Positions 31,860 to 39,281 of a DNA stretch of 39,281 nucleotides are shown piece after piece. Position 1 is the first letter of the stretch; each line of letters starts with the position of its first letter. The DNA lies in assembly GCA_937910785.1 (NCBI GenBank), contig CALDLG010000219.1:1-39281 (forward strand), in the 5' to 3' direction. Position numbers and translations under genes: made by a program. The DNA is from an uncultured Lachnospiraceae bacterium (GTDB taxonomy: Bacteria > Bacillota > Clostridia > Lachnospirales > Lachnospiraceae). Under the pieces are notes generated by a model. That model saw only the letters and a list, made by a program, of their open reading frames with translations, was not told the origin of the DNA and did no database searches.

Positions 31860-32417
31860 TTAAAAATTGGGCGGGGTGCTGACCCAGAGGAAGACCGCGC
31901 CCGTTTTCTCACCTGCTTTGATATAATGATTGGAATCCGGCCTGAAATAGAAGGATTCACCTTTTTTCGCTTTTAAAATTCTGTCACCCAGAACGATATG
32001 GATGGTTCCGGACAGTACATAGCCGAATTCCTCCCCTTCGTGCGGAAGATCCGGATAAGTGGAGCCGCCGGCTTTTAACGTAACCCGAATGGGTTCCATC
32101 ATGTTTTTCTGAGCATTTGGAATGATCCATTCCACTGTGTTTTGCAGCGCTTCGTCCTGTTTTTCAAAATAGTCGGCCTGTCCGAAGACAATCTGTTCTT
32201 CGGTACGGTCCGTAAAAAAATTTTGCAGATTGGTTCCGAGGCATTGCAGTATATCGACAAGGGTTGTGATAGAGGGGGAAGTCAGGTCATTTTCCAGCTG
32301 ACTGATGAAGCCTTTGGAAAGCTCGCAGCGGTCGGCCAGCTCCTCCTGTGTCAGCCCCTTCTTGTTGCGCAGGTCTCTGATTTTATTTCCGATTTCGATT
32401 TTATTACCCGAATCCAT
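31860..32417 (-). CDS. XRE-cupin transcriptional regulator of the pot operon
   Basis: The 185-residue protein has an N-terminal XRE helix-turn-helix (IRDLRNKKGLTQEELADRC, then SKGFISQLEN) and a C-terminal single cupin domain (LPHEGEEFGYVLSGTIHIVLGDR, shortened core HEGEEFGYVLSG). This architecture is that of PuuR-type regulators that sense a small molecule in the cupin barrel, often polyamines. It is the first gene of the minus-strand operon and is followed 17 bases later by potA, so it most likely controls polyamine uptake and its own expression through the palindromes just upstream. AGAGGA lies eight bases before the ATG. The ligand is inferred. Confidence 0.9.
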   Translation of the reverse strand: MDSGNKIEIGNKIRDLRNKKGLTQEELADRCELSKGFISQLENDLTSPSITTLVDILQCLGTNLQNFFTDRTEEQIVFGQADYFEKQDEALQNTVEWIIPNAQKNMMEPIRVTLKAGGSTYPDLPHEGEEFGYVLSGTIHIVLGDRILKAKKGESFYFRPDSNHYIKAGEKTGAVFLWVSTPPNF

Positions 32418-32459
32418 GAGAAAATCCTCTTTTCCGGTTCTTTTTCAATTCAGTTATAA

Positions 32460-32486
32460 TAAACTTTAAGTTTACTGACACTAAAC
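32460..32486. promoter_or_regulatory. Overlapping palindromes upstream of the XRE-cupin/pot operon
   Basis: TAAACTT-T-AAGTTTA at 32460-32474 is a perfect palindrome around one central base. It overlaps a second imperfect one at 32470-32486, GTTTA-CTGACAC-TAAAC. They lie about 43-70 bases upstream of the regulator start, a good place for an autoregulatory operator. A minus-strand TATAAT at 32506-32501 is a candidate -10 but I find no good -35 partner. Confidence 0.6.
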
Positions 32487-32526
32487 AAACATTACAGCCA
32501 ATTATACAGATATCGCGGAAAATGTC

Positions 32527-32572
32527 AATACTTAAAAAAGTATTTAACAAATATCGTGATTTATGATAGAAT
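32527..32572 (+). promoter_or_regulatory. Promoter of the lactonase-like gene with a palindrome over the -35
   Basis: TTAACA at 32544-32549 and TAGAAT at 32567-32572 are separated by 17 bases and give a start point about 25 bases before the gene. AATACTT at 32527-32533 and AAGTATT at 32538-32544 form a perfect inverted repeat around AAAA that touches the -35 element, as an operator or activator site would. Confidence 0.55.
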
Positions 32573-32602
32573 TTACCTTAAGATTGAGAGAAAGGCATGG
32601 TT

Positions 32603-33673
32603 ATGAAGATGGGACAGGACAAATATGTTGCATACGTTTCCAGTTATACATCCGGAAACAAGGATAATTACGGTATCAGAATCTATGACGTGGATCTGGA
32701 TAAAGGGCGTATGAAGGAGAAAAAGAAGGTGGAGATCACCAATTCTTCTTATATCAGCATTTCACACAATCAGAGATTTCTGTATTCTATTACGGATTTT
32801 GGCGTGGAGGCATACCGTATTCTTCCGGCGGGCGATTTGGAGAAGATCAATGACGGCAGTATCAATGGTATGAGAGGCTGTTATCTTTCTACCGATTATG
32901 AGGATAAGTTCCTTTTTGTAGGCGGTTACCATGACGGCAAAATTACGGTGCTGCGTCTCAGGGAAGACGGTGGTATCGGTGAGATTACGGAAGAAATATA
33001 CCACAAAGGACTGGGGAGCATTGCGGAGCGGAATTTCAGGCCTCATATCAACTGCGTGAAAATGACGCGGGATAATAAATATCTGTGTGCCGCCGATCTT
33101 GGCATGGATCATGTCAATGTTTACCGTCTGGACCATACAGGCGGAAGACTGCGGCCCATCGATGTGATCAGAAGCGAGCAGGAATCCGCGCCCAGACATC
33201 TGAAATTTTCCAAAGACGGAGAATTTCTCTATATTGTCCATGAGCTGAAAAATTATATTGCGGTCTATACCTATAAGGAGGTTCATGGAAATCCGGAATT
33301 TGAAAAGATTCAGACGATTCCGACTCTGAACGATTATCATGCCGGCGGCTCCGCGGCGAGCGCTCTGAATCTTTCCGTGGATTTCAAATATCTGGTGAGC
33401 TCCAATGCGGGAGATAACAGTGCGGTCGTTTTCCGGATAGATGAGGAGACCGGCATGTTAACAAAGCTGTTCTGTCTGCCTGTCAGCGGGGATTACCCGA
33501 AGGATGCCAATCTTTTCCCGGATAACAGGCATCTTGTTTCGTTAAACCATGAGACCAATACGATGACCTTTTTTACGGTGGATCTGGAAAAGGGGCTGCT
33601 TGTCATGAACGGAAAGGAGATTGAGGTGCCTCAGCCCAACTGCATCATTTTCCACCGGCTGGCGCAGGAATAG
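32603..33673 (+). CDS. pgl: Lactonase-family seven-bladed beta-propeller protein (6-phosphogluconolactonase-like)
   Basis: The protein of about 356 residues consists of repeated beta-propeller blades, with segments such as SYISISHNQRFLYSI, RPHINCVKMTRDNKYLCAADLG, APRHLKFSKDGEFLYIVHEL and GDYPKDANLFPDNRHLVSLNH. The repeated (P)RH and DG(E/K)FLY pattern is that of the YbhE-type lactonase family. Members hydrolyse 6-phosphogluconolactone or other lactones, but many homologues are untested, so the symbol is tentative. The ATG at 32603 fits the AAAGG seven bases upstream; an in-frame ATG at 32597 is only one base from it. It is divergent from the pot operon and precedes spoIVA. Confidence 0.8.
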   Translation: MKMGQDKYVAYVSSYTSGNKDNYGIRIYDVDLDKGRMKEKKKVEITNSSYISISHNQRFLYSITDFGVEAYRILPAGDLEKINDGSINGMRGCYLSTDYEDKFLFVGGYHDGKITVLRLREDGGIGEITEEIYHKGLGSIAERNFRPHINCVKMTRDNKYLCAADLGMDHVNVYRLDHTGGRLRPIDVIRSEQESAPRHLKFSKDGEFLYIVHELKNYIAVYTYKEVHGNPEFEKIQTIPTLNDYHAGGSAASALNLSVDFKYLVSSNAGDNSAVVFRIDEETGMLTKLFCLPVSGDYPKDANLFPDNRHLVSLNHETNTMTFFTVDLEKGLLVMNGKEIEVPQPNCIIFHRLAQE

Positions 33674-33726
33674 GGTTTCAGGGAAGAACCGTGTCCGAAA
33701 TAATTGTAAAACTTCGGATGGCGCAG

Positions 33727-33755
33727 TCATAAATAAAAACCCCTTCACATACATT
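33727..33755 (+). promoter_or_regulatory. Probable sigma-E promoter of spoIVA
   Basis: CATACATT at 33748-33755 matches the sigma-E -10 consensus CATACAMT at seven of eight positions. TCATAAA at 33727-33733 matches KMATATT at five of seven, and the spacer is 14 bases as expected. spoIVA is transcribed by sigma-E in Bacillus subtilis. The start point would lie near 33762. Confidence 0.68.
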
Positions 33756-33777
33756 GTAATTAAGTATGGAAGGGGTT
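33738..33777 (+). promoter_or_regulatory. Inverted repeat that overlaps the spoIVA ribosome binding site
   Basis: AACCCCTTC at 33738-33746 and CATAC at 33748-33752 can pair with GTATG at 33764-33768 and GAAGGGGTT at 33769-33777 with one bulged A, giving a 14-bp stem. The right arm contains the AAGGGG ribosome binding site of spoIVA, and TTATTTT follows. In RNA reading through from the lactonase gene this is a terminator-like hairpin hiding the ribosome binding site. Confidence 0.65.
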
Positions 33778-33782
33778 ATTTT

Positions 33783-35270
33783 ATGGACATTAATAACAGA
33801 AACGAATATGCGGTATACAAAGACATACAGGACAGAACCGGGGGAGAGATTTACATAGGCGTTGTGGGTCCGGTCAGAACCGGAAAATCCACCTTTATCA
33901 AAAGATTTATGGATCTTCTGGTACTCCCTTATATGGAAAACGAGCACGAGAAGGAACGGGCGAAGGATGAGCTGCCGCAGAGCGCAGGCGGAAAGACGAT
34001 TACGACAACGGAGCCCAAATTTATTCCCAAGGAGGCGGCACAGATAAAGCTCGGTGCGGATATCGATGTGAAGGTCCGTCTGATCGACTGTGTCGGCTAT
34101 ATGGTGGAAGGCGCATCCGGACATATGGAAGAAGATGTGGAGCGCATGGTGAAAACACCCTGGTCCACGGAAGAGATTCCTTTCACAAAGGCGGCGGAAA
34201 TCGGGACGCGTAAGGTAATCAAGGACCATTCCACAATTGGTATTGTCATCACCTGTGACGGAAGCTTCGGAGAACTGCCGCGGAGCAGCTTCTTAGAGGC
34301 GGAAGAGCGGACGGTCCGGGAATTACAGGAGATTCACAAGCCGTTTCTTGTGCTGCTCAATTCGTCGAGACCTTATGCGGATGAAACGAAGCAGATCGCG
34401 GATGAGATTCATGAAAAATACAATGTAACAGTCATGCCGGTTAACTGCGAACAGCTGAAACAGGAAGATATCAACCGGATCATGGAAAATATTTTATACG
34501 AATTTCCGCTGACCATGATCGAATTCTATATGCCCAAATGGGTGGAAATGCTTTCCTTTGAGCATAAAATGAAGCAGGATATCATCTGCCAGATCAGGAA
34601 GCTGATGGGTGAACTGAGCAATATCAGGGATATCACGAAGGCAAATTTCGAGCTGGAGAGCGAATATATCAGAAAATGTAAGCTCGACGGCATCAATATG
34701 TCGGAGGGAAGCGTAAAGATCATACTGGACCTGGATGATTCCTATTATTATGAGATGATAAGCGATCTGGTGGGAGAATCCATTACGAGCGAATATCAGA
34801 TGTTATCTACTTTAAGAGAGATGGCGCGAATGAAGCGGGAATATATGAAGGTGCTGCATGCGATGGAATCCGTGCGCTATAAAGGCTATGGCGTTGTGAT
34901 GCCGGATAAGGAGGAGATCGTGCTGGAGAAACCTGAGGTCATCCGGCAGGGAAATAAGTTCGGCGTGAAGATCAGGGCGGAGAGTCCCAGCATTCATATG
35001 ATCAAGGCGAGCATTGAAACGGAAATTTCGCCGATCGTCGGAACGGAAGAGCAGGCGAGAGATCTGATCCAGTATATTTCGGATACCGGAACGAGCGACG
35101 AGGGCATCTGGGAGACCAATATCTTCGGAAAAACAATAGAACAGCTGGTAAATGACGGCATTTCGGGCAAAATTGCCATGATCAACGAGGAGAGTCAGGT
35201 AAAACTGCAGGAGACCATGCAGAAGATTGTGAACGACAGCAACGGCGGGATGGTGTGCATCATTATATGA
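33783..35270 (+). CDS. spoIVA: Stage IV sporulation protein A (spore coat morphogenetic ATPase)
   Basis: The 495-residue ATPase polymerises on the outer forespore surface and forms the base layer of the spore coat. Its length is close to the roughly 492 residues of the Bacillus protein. The N-terminal TRAFAC-like domain has Walker A GPVRTGKST (residues 29-37), GKTITTTEPKF (switch region) and LIDCVGYMVEGA. The C-terminal part contains the family-typical KIRAESPSIHMIKA and the extreme C-terminus GGMVCIII. The ATG at 33783 is right: AAGGGG lies seven bases upstream and the N-terminus MDINNRNEYAVYKDI fits homologues; the longer frame into the leader does not. A sigma-E-type promoter lies just upstream and a terminator follows, so it is monocistronic. 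This gene shows the host belongs to an endospore-forming lineage. Confidence 0.97.
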   Translation: MDINNRNEYAVYKDIQDRTGGEIYIGVVGPVRTGKSTFIKRFMDLLVLPYMENEHEKERAKDELPQSAGGKTITTTEPKFIPKEAAQIKLGADIDVKVRLIDCVGYMVEGASGHMEEDVERMVKTPWSTEEIPFTKAAEIGTRKVIKDHSTIGIVITCDGSFGELPRSSFLEAEERTVRELQEIHKPFLVLLNSSRPYADETKQIADEIHEKYNVTVMPVNCEQLKQEDINRIMENILYEFPLTMIEFYMPKWVEMLSFEHKMKQDIICQIRKLMGELSNIRDITKANFELESEYIRKCKLDGINMSEGSVKIILDLDDSYYYEMISDLVGESITSEYQMLSTLREMARMKREYMKVLHAMESVRYKGYGVVMPDKEEIVLEKPEVIRQGNKFGVKIRAESPSIHMIKASIETEISPIVGTEEQARDLIQYISDTGTSDEGIWETNIFGKTIEQLVNDGISGKIAMINEESQVKLQETMQKIVNDSNGGMVCIII

Positions 35271-35301
35271 ACGTTTTCCCATCAGTTACAGCGATGGCAG
35301 G

Positions 35302-35332
35302 AAAGGGATATCTAAAAAGATATCTCTTTTTT
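35302..35332 (+). terminator. Rho-independent terminator after spoIVA
   Basis: AAAGGGATATCT at 35302-35313 pairs with AGATATCTCTTT at 35318-35329 around an AAAA loop (one wobble), and the T run continues for three more bases. It lies 31 bases after the stop. Confidence 0.85.
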
Positions 35333-35342
35333 GGATTCCGTA

Positions 35343-35371
35343 TTCCATAAATTTTCAGAAAATGATATACT
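35343..35371 (+). promoter_or_regulatory. Extended -10 promoter of the nucleoside salvage operon
   Basis: TATACT at 35366-35371 is preceded by TGA (extended -10), with a weak -35 TTCCAT at 35343-35348 and a 17-base spacer. It gives a leader of about 68 bases before the purine nucleoside phosphorylase start. Confidence 0.6.
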
Positions 35372-35445
35372 GAACTGGAAGTGTGCATCTGCAGGCGCGG
35401 ATGCAGGCAATCAATTACACATTACAGGATACAGGAGGTCATGAT

Positions 35446-36288
35446 ATGAATGCAGTGTATGAAAAGTTAGAGAAATGTTATGAATGCTATAAGAGCAGGA
35501 TAGATTTTCAGCCGGATGTGGCAGTGGTTCTCGGTTCCGGTCTCGGCAATTTCGCCAGGACAGTGGACGTGAAGGCTGAACTTCCCTATTCGGAGATCGA
35601 AGGTTTTCCGGTTTCCACCGTGCCCGGCCATGCGGGGAAATTTATTTTCGGCTATATCGGAGACGTGGCGGTTGTACTGATGCAGGGCAGAGTGCATTTC
35701 TATGAAGGATATCCGATTACGGACGTTGTGCTTCCGGCGCGTCTGATGAAGATGATGGGAGCGAAGGTTCTGTTTCTGACGAATGCGTCCGGCGGAATCA
35801 ATCCGGCTTTTCATGCGGGAAGCCTGATGCTGATTAAGGACCATATTTCCTGCTTTGCGCCCAATCCGCTGATCGGTCCCAATATCGAAGAACTGGGTAC
35901 GAGATTTCCGGATATGACGCATGTTTACGATGAGGATTTACAGGAGATCATAAAGAATACGGCAAAAGAAAACGGGATCGAACTGTTCGAAGGCGTTTAT
36001 GCACAGCTTACCGGTCCGTCCTTCGAATCACCGTCCGAGATCAGAATGCTGCAGACGCTCGGTGCAAGTGCGGTAGGCATGAGCACGGTGGTGGAGGCGA
36101 TCGCGGCAAATCATATGGGTATGAAGATCTGCGGCGTATCCTGTGTCAGCAATCTGGCGGCGGGCATGAATACCGCACCTTTGACACATGAAGAGGTGCA
36201 GGAGGCGGCCAATGCCGTAGCGCCGAAGTTTGAGAAGCTGCTGACAGAATCTGTGAAAAAGTTTGGAAAACTGATTTCGGAAGCGTAA
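35446..36288 (+). CDS. punA: Purine nucleoside phosphorylase (trimeric type)
   Basis: The 280-residue enzyme cleaves purine (deoxy)nucleosides with phosphate to base and (deoxy)ribose-1-phosphate. Visible family motifs are LGSGLGNF (residues 29-36), PGHAGKF, MQGRVHFYEGYP, LTNASGGINP, TGPSFESPSEI, VGMSTVVEAI and SCVSNLAAG, all in order for the trimeric PNP I/PunA type, not the hexameric DeoD. The ATG at 35446 has an AGGAGG seven bases upstream; the frame is open further upstream but without a ribosome binding site. It leads a salvage group with cytidine deaminase and an amidohydrolase that probably deaminates adenosine-like nucleosides. Confidence 0.95.
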   Translation: MNAVYEKLEKCYECYKSRIDFQPDVAVVLGSGLGNFARTVDVKAELPYSEIEGFPVSTVPGHAGKFIFGYIGDVAVVLMQGRVHFYEGYPITDVVLPARLMKMMGAKVLFLTNASGGINPAFHAGSLMLIKDHISCFAPNPLIGPNIEELGTRFPDMTHVYDEDLQEIIKNTAKENGIELFEGVYAQLTGPSFESPSEIRMLQTLGASAVGMSTVVEAIAANHMGMKICGVSCVSNLAAGMNTAPLTHEEVQEAANAVAPKFEKLLTESVKKFGKLISEA

Positions 36289-36333
36289 GGAATACGAGGG
36301 CGGACGGGATCGGGGAAGCGTGGAGGAAATCAT

Positions 36334-36759
36334 ATGGAGAAAGAGATAACGGAAAAACTGATTGCGCGGGCGTTAAAGGCGCGGGAGCTTTCCTATTCAC
36401 CCTATTCCGGCTATCAGGTAGGAGCTGCGCTTCTTGCAAAGGACGGAACCGTATATACTGGCTGCAATATTGAAAATGCCGCCTATACACCGACAAACTG
36501 CGCGGAGCGGACCGCCTTTTTCAAGGCGGTAAGCGAGGGAAAGCGGGATTTTCTGGCAATTGCCATCGTGGGAGGTCCTGCCGGAGAAACGATCGCGCAG
36601 TACGCGTTTCCCTGCGGCGTCTGCAGACAGGTCATGATGGAATTCTGTGATCCCCGGACGTTTGAAGTTATCGTGGCGAAATCGCAGGAGGAATACCGGA
36701 TAAGGTGCCTGCAGGAGCTTCTGCCGGAAGGGTTTGGGCCTTCTAATCTTACGGAGTAA
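36334..36759 (+). CDS. cdd: Cytidine deaminase
   Basis: The 141-residue zinc enzyme converts (deoxy)cytidine to (deoxy)uridine. The zinc ligands and catalytic Glu are in TNCAERTAFF (C56, E58) and PCGVCRQVMMEF (C94, C97), and YSPYSGYQVGAAL plus CNIENAAY contact the nucleoside. Length is normal for the homotetrameric form. GGAGG lies seven bases before the ATG. It lies 45 bases after the purine nucleoside phosphorylase and 18 before the amidohydrolase, so the three are likely one operon. Confidence 0.96.
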   Translation: MEKEITEKLIARALKARELSYSPYSGYQVGAALLAKDGTVYTGCNIENAAYTPTNCAERTAFFKAVSEGKRDFLAIAIVGGPAGETIAQYAFPCGVCRQVMMEFCDPRTFEVIVAKSQEEYRIRCLQELLPEGFGPSNLTE

Positions 36760-36777
36760 CGCAATGAAACGGAAAGG

Positions 36778-38097
36778 ATGTTGGAAACAAAGATGAATAT
36801 CAGATTTTATAACGCCCGTATTTTAACGATGGCGGACCGGAATATTACGATGGGAGAGGTGTGGGTCCGTGATGACCGGATTCTTTATGTGGGAGACGGC
36901 ACGAATACGGAAGAGATTTATCGGAAACAGGGGCTTGAGAGTATTGTCTGGGACCGGGAGACAGACTGTGAAGGAAACCTGCTGATGCCGGGCTTTAAAG
37001 ATGCCCATACGCATTCCGGTATGACGCTGTTACGCTCCTATGCGGATGACATGCCGCTGCAGTCCTGGTTGAATGAGCAGATTTTTCCGGTAGAGGCAAA
37101 GCTTGACGGAGAGATGATCTATCATTTGACAAAACTGGCCGTTTTGGAGTATCTGACCAGCGGCATTACGGCGGTTTTCGATATGTATCTGACGCCCGAA
37201 ACGATTGCGGATGCCTGCGTGGATATGGGAATGCGTTGTGTACAGACAGGCGCGGTAAATAATTTCAGCCAGTCACCGGAACTGGTGGAAGAGATGTTTC
37301 GGAAGTTGAATAAAAAACATCCGTTATCCAGTTACCAGATCGGTTTTCATGCGGAATATACCTGCTCAAAGGAGCTGCTTGAGAAAATTGCCGGATTGGC
37401 GCATCAGTATAAGGCGCCGGTATATGCTCATATTTCCGAGACGGAATCGGAGGTGGAGGAGTGCCGGAAACGCTACGGCATGACGCCGCCCGTTTTTCTG
37501 GATTCCCTCGGCATGTTCGAATACGGAGGAGGAGGCTACCATTGCGTTCATATGACGGAAGAGGATTTTGAGGTCTTTCGTAAACGCGGTCTGTATGCCA
37601 TCACCAATCCGGCATCGAATATGAAGCTGGCAAGCGGTATCGCGCCGATTGCGGAATATCTGAAACGTGGAATAACAGTCGCTATTGGAACGGACGGGCC
37701 TGCCAGCAATAACTGTCTGGATATGTTCCGGGAGATGTTTCTCGTGACGGGACTTGCCAAGCTCAGAGAAAAGGACGCTTCCGCGGCAGATGCCTGGGAA
37801 GTGTTGAAAATGGCGACCGTAAACGGTTCCCATGCCATGTGCCTGCCAGATACGGATGTTCTTGCGCAGGGAAAGCATGCGGATATGATTCTGATCGATC
37901 TGCATCAGCCGAATATGCAGCCTGTCAACAATATCGCGAAGAATATCGTTTACAGCGGCAGTAAGCAGAATATCAAAATGACGATGATTCATGGAAGGAT
38001 TCTGTATGAGAACGGAAAATTTGCGGATTTCATCGATGTGGAAGATATTTATGGCAGAGTGGCAGAAATCAGAGAAAAGACGGGACTGGGGAAATAA
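36778..38097 (+). CDS. Amidohydrolase, MtaD/S-adenosylhomocysteine deaminase type
   Basis: The 439-residue metal-dependent hydrolase has the amidohydrolase layout: PGFKDAHTHSGMTLLRSYADDMPLQ (core DAHTHSG), a His in GFHAEYTC, another in YAHISETESEVEEC, and the metal Asp in AIGTDGPASNN. Segments LRSYADDMPLQSWL and FPVEAKL are typical of 5-methylthioadenosine/S-adenosylhomocysteine/5'-deoxyadenosine deaminases. With purine nucleoside phosphorylase upstream, deamination of an adenosine derivative to an inosine form followed by phosphorolysis is a sensible pathway. Two starts are possible: ATG at 36778, with GGAAAGG directly adjacent, and ATG at 36793 with a poorer match; I give the longer form. 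Guanine or other deaminases of the same fold cannot be excluded. Confidence 0.87.
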   Translation: MLETKMNIRFYNARILTMADRNITMGEVWVRDDRILYVGDGTNTEEIYRKQGLESIVWDRETDCEGNLLMPGFKDAHTHSGMTLLRSYADDMPLQSWLNEQIFPVEAKLDGEMIYHLTKLAVLEYLTSGITAVFDMYLTPETIADACVDMGMRCVQTGAVNNFSQSPELVEEMFRKLNKKHPLSSYQIGFHAEYTCSKELLEKIAGLAHQYKAPVYAHISETESEVEECRKRYGMTPPVFLDSLGMFEYGGGGYHCVHMTEEDFEVFRKRGLYAITNPASNMKLASGIAPIAEYLKRGITVAIGTDGPASNNCLDMFREMFLVTGLAKLREKDASAADAWEVLKMATVNGSHAMCLPDTDVLAQGKHADMILIDLHQPNMQPVNNIAKNIVYSGSKQNIKMTMIHGRILYENGKFADFIDVEDIYGRVAEIREKTGLGK

Positions 38098-38124
38098 GCC
38101 GGTCCGTCCGGAATGAGGGCAGAT

Positions 38125-39281
38125 ATGGAATATATAGTTTTTGCGGCCGTACTCCTTCTTTTTATTGTGTTGATCATGATAAAGGGGTATTTCGACAGCA
38201 GGCGGGAGCAGAAGAAATTCATAGAAAAGCTGCATGAACGTTATGGAATGCCTCCGGAAAGGGAATACGAACCGGGTGAGCTGGAAGAGCACATTTCCAT
38301 GTACTATAAGAAGCATGCGCAGGAGCATCAGATTGATGATATTACATGGTATGATCTGAATGTGGATGAGATTTACCGGAAAATGAATTATTCCCACAGC
38401 TCGGCAGGAGATGAGTACCTCTATTACAGGCTGCGCACTCCGCTGCAGACGGAAGAAGAGCTTAATCATATGGAGCGGCATATCCGGTATTTTATGGAGC
38501 ATGAGGAGGAACGCGTTTCGCTGCAGAGACATTTTTCCGGACTCGGAAGAATGCGGAAATATTCTCTGTATGAATATCTGGAATTTCTGGATACGCTGGG
38601 CAGGCGAAACAGCATTCGGTATTATCTCGCCATTGCGCTGGTGGCGGTGGGCATCGGATCGATGTTTTATTATTCCGTGGCGGTGGGGATCTGTGTGCTG
38701 CTCATCGTGCTCTGTCGGAATATGATCTTTTATTATAAGGAGCAGAAAGAAATAGAGCCCTATCTTACGAGTTTCCGTTATATTATCCGGCTGTTGGAGA
38801 GTGCGGAGGAGATCGGAAAAGAGCCGGTCGGGGAAATCGCAGAGGAACGGGAGGCGCTTCTTGCCTGCTGCAGGACGATGGAGGGGTTTCGGAAGAATTC
38901 TTTTATCGTACTGTCAGGAAGCGGCGGCCCTGGTTCTTCGGGCTCGAATCCGCTGGAGATTTTTTTTGATTATGTACGGATGATTTTTTATCTGGATCTG
39001 ATCAAATTCAACAAGATGCTTCGCCTGTTACAGTCACACCAGTCGGAAATAGACCGGATGGTCACGCTTATCGGAGAACTGGAGACCGCGGTGGTGATCG
39101 GAGAATTTCGTACCAGCCGGAACGGAGATTACTGCGTTCCCGATTTTCTGTCGAAAGAGGACCATCGTGCGTATTTGAAAATGGAACAGCTATATCACCC
39201 GTTATTAAGCGAACCCGTAAAAAATGATATCGAAGTGGACAGGGGCGTATTGCTGACGGGCTCCAACGCCTCCGGTAAATC
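38125..39281 (+). CDS. Membrane-anchored MutS-family ATPase, N-terminal part (3' truncated by window edge)
   Basis: The frame is open from the ATG at 38125 to the window end (385 codons visible). A hydrophobic helix at residues about 3-20 (IVFAAVLLLFIVLIMI) and a pair near residues 170-200 (YLAIALVAVGIGSMFYYSVAV and ICVLLIVLC) make it a membrane protein. The middle is a helical lever/clamp-like region, and the last visible residues are LLTGSNASGKS, the Walker A form of MutS proteins, so the ATPase domain lies beyond the window. No mismatch-binding domain I with the FxE motif is present. It thus belongs to the MutS-like proteins that probably do not act in classical mismatch repair. GAGGG lies about six bases before the ATG. 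Function is unknown. Confidence 0.8.
   Translation, partial: MEYIVFAAVLLLFIVLIMIKGYFDSRREQKKFIEKLHERYGMPPEREYEPGELEEHISMYYKKHAQEHQIDDITWYDLNVDEIYRKMNYSHSSAGDEYLYYRLRTPLQTEEELNHMERHIRYFMEHEEERVSLQRHFSGLGRMRKYSLYEYLEFLDTLGRRNSIRYYLAIALVAVGIGSMFYYSVAVGICVLLIVLCRNMIFYYKEQKEIEPYLTSFRYIIRLLESAEEIGKEPVGEIAEEREALLACCRTMEGFRKNSFIVLSGSGGPGSSGSNPLEIFFDYVRMIFYLDLIKFNKMLRLLQSHQSEIDRMVTLIGELETAVVIGEFRTSRNGDYCVPDFLSKEDHRAYLKMEQLYHPLLSEPVKNDIEVDRGVLLTGSNASGK

Noticed and set aside
37366..38532. Open frame of 388 codons on the minus strand
   Set aside because: It lies opposite the amidohydrolase and the MutS-like gene; its translation has the biased look of an antisense shadow and matches nothing known.

Overview
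The window looks like a piece of chromosome from an anaerobic, spore-forming member of the Clostridia, most likely Lachnospiraceae. The reasons are a full-length spoIVA, a rubrerythrin, GGAGG-type ribosome binding sites, the archaeal/fungal-type aspartate-semialdehyde dehydrogenase seen in this group, the lineage-typical NifU-like/GGGtGRT gene pair, and many protein families that are mostly clostridial. I see no insertion sequence, phage gene, CRISPR array, rRNA or tRNA. Both ends cut through genes: an asd-like gene at the left and a MutS-like ATPase at the right.

Layout. 1-8.7 kb (+): end of asd, a PAS-GGDEF-EAL protein, a DUF234-type ATPase, a type IA topoisomerase (TopB-like), a left-handed beta-helix acyltransferase-like protein and a PAS-GGDEF-GAF sensor. 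Both GGDEF domains have lost the catalytic motif, while the EAL domain looks intact. 8.8-10.6 kb (+): a two-gene operon of a NifU/IscU-like protein and a GGGtGRT-family protein, closed by a terminator. 10.7-13.0 kb (-): glycerate 2-kinase and a LacI regulator. 13.25-22.0 kb (+): a divergent operon with a clear promoter and LacI/cre-type sites, encoding a GH13_18 phosphorylase, a sugar ABC transporter (binding protein and two permeases, no ATPase), a YcjQ-like dehydrogenase, a YcjS-like Gfo/Idh/MocA dehydrogenase and a GH4 enzyme. 22.0-27.97 kb (+): rubrerythrin, a DUF4153 membrane protein, a 32-bp tandem repeat that copies a translation start, a YkgJ-like cysteine-cluster protein, two lipoproteins and another Gfo/Idh/MocA oxidoreductase. 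27.96-32.4 kb (-): a polyamine ABC operon (potABCD) headed by an XRE-cupin regulator. 32.5-39.3 kb (+): lactonase-fold protein, spoIVA, a nucleoside salvage group (purine nucleoside phosphorylase, cytidine deaminase, MtaD/SAH-type deaminase) and a truncated membrane-anchored MutS-like ATPase.

How they work together. The 10.8-22.0 kb locus resembles the Escherichia coli ycjMNOPQ-S cluster, with a glycerate kinase added and a GH4 enzyme where E. coli has an epimerase and a kojibiose phosphorylase. The simplest reading is uptake of 2-O-alpha-glucosylglycerate (or a C3/C4-modified relative), redox remodelling at C3, phosphorolysis to glucose-1-phosphate plus D-glycerate, and phosphorylation of glycerate into glycolysis. 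This is inference from family membership and neighbourhood.

Most worth following up: the NifU-like/GGGtGRT operon, whose function is unknown to me; the variant glucosylglycerate locus; the spoIVA leader, where a sigma-E-like promoter lies inside an inverted repeat that would hide the ribosome binding site only in read-through RNA; and the 32-bp repeat of start sites before the YkgJ-like gene.
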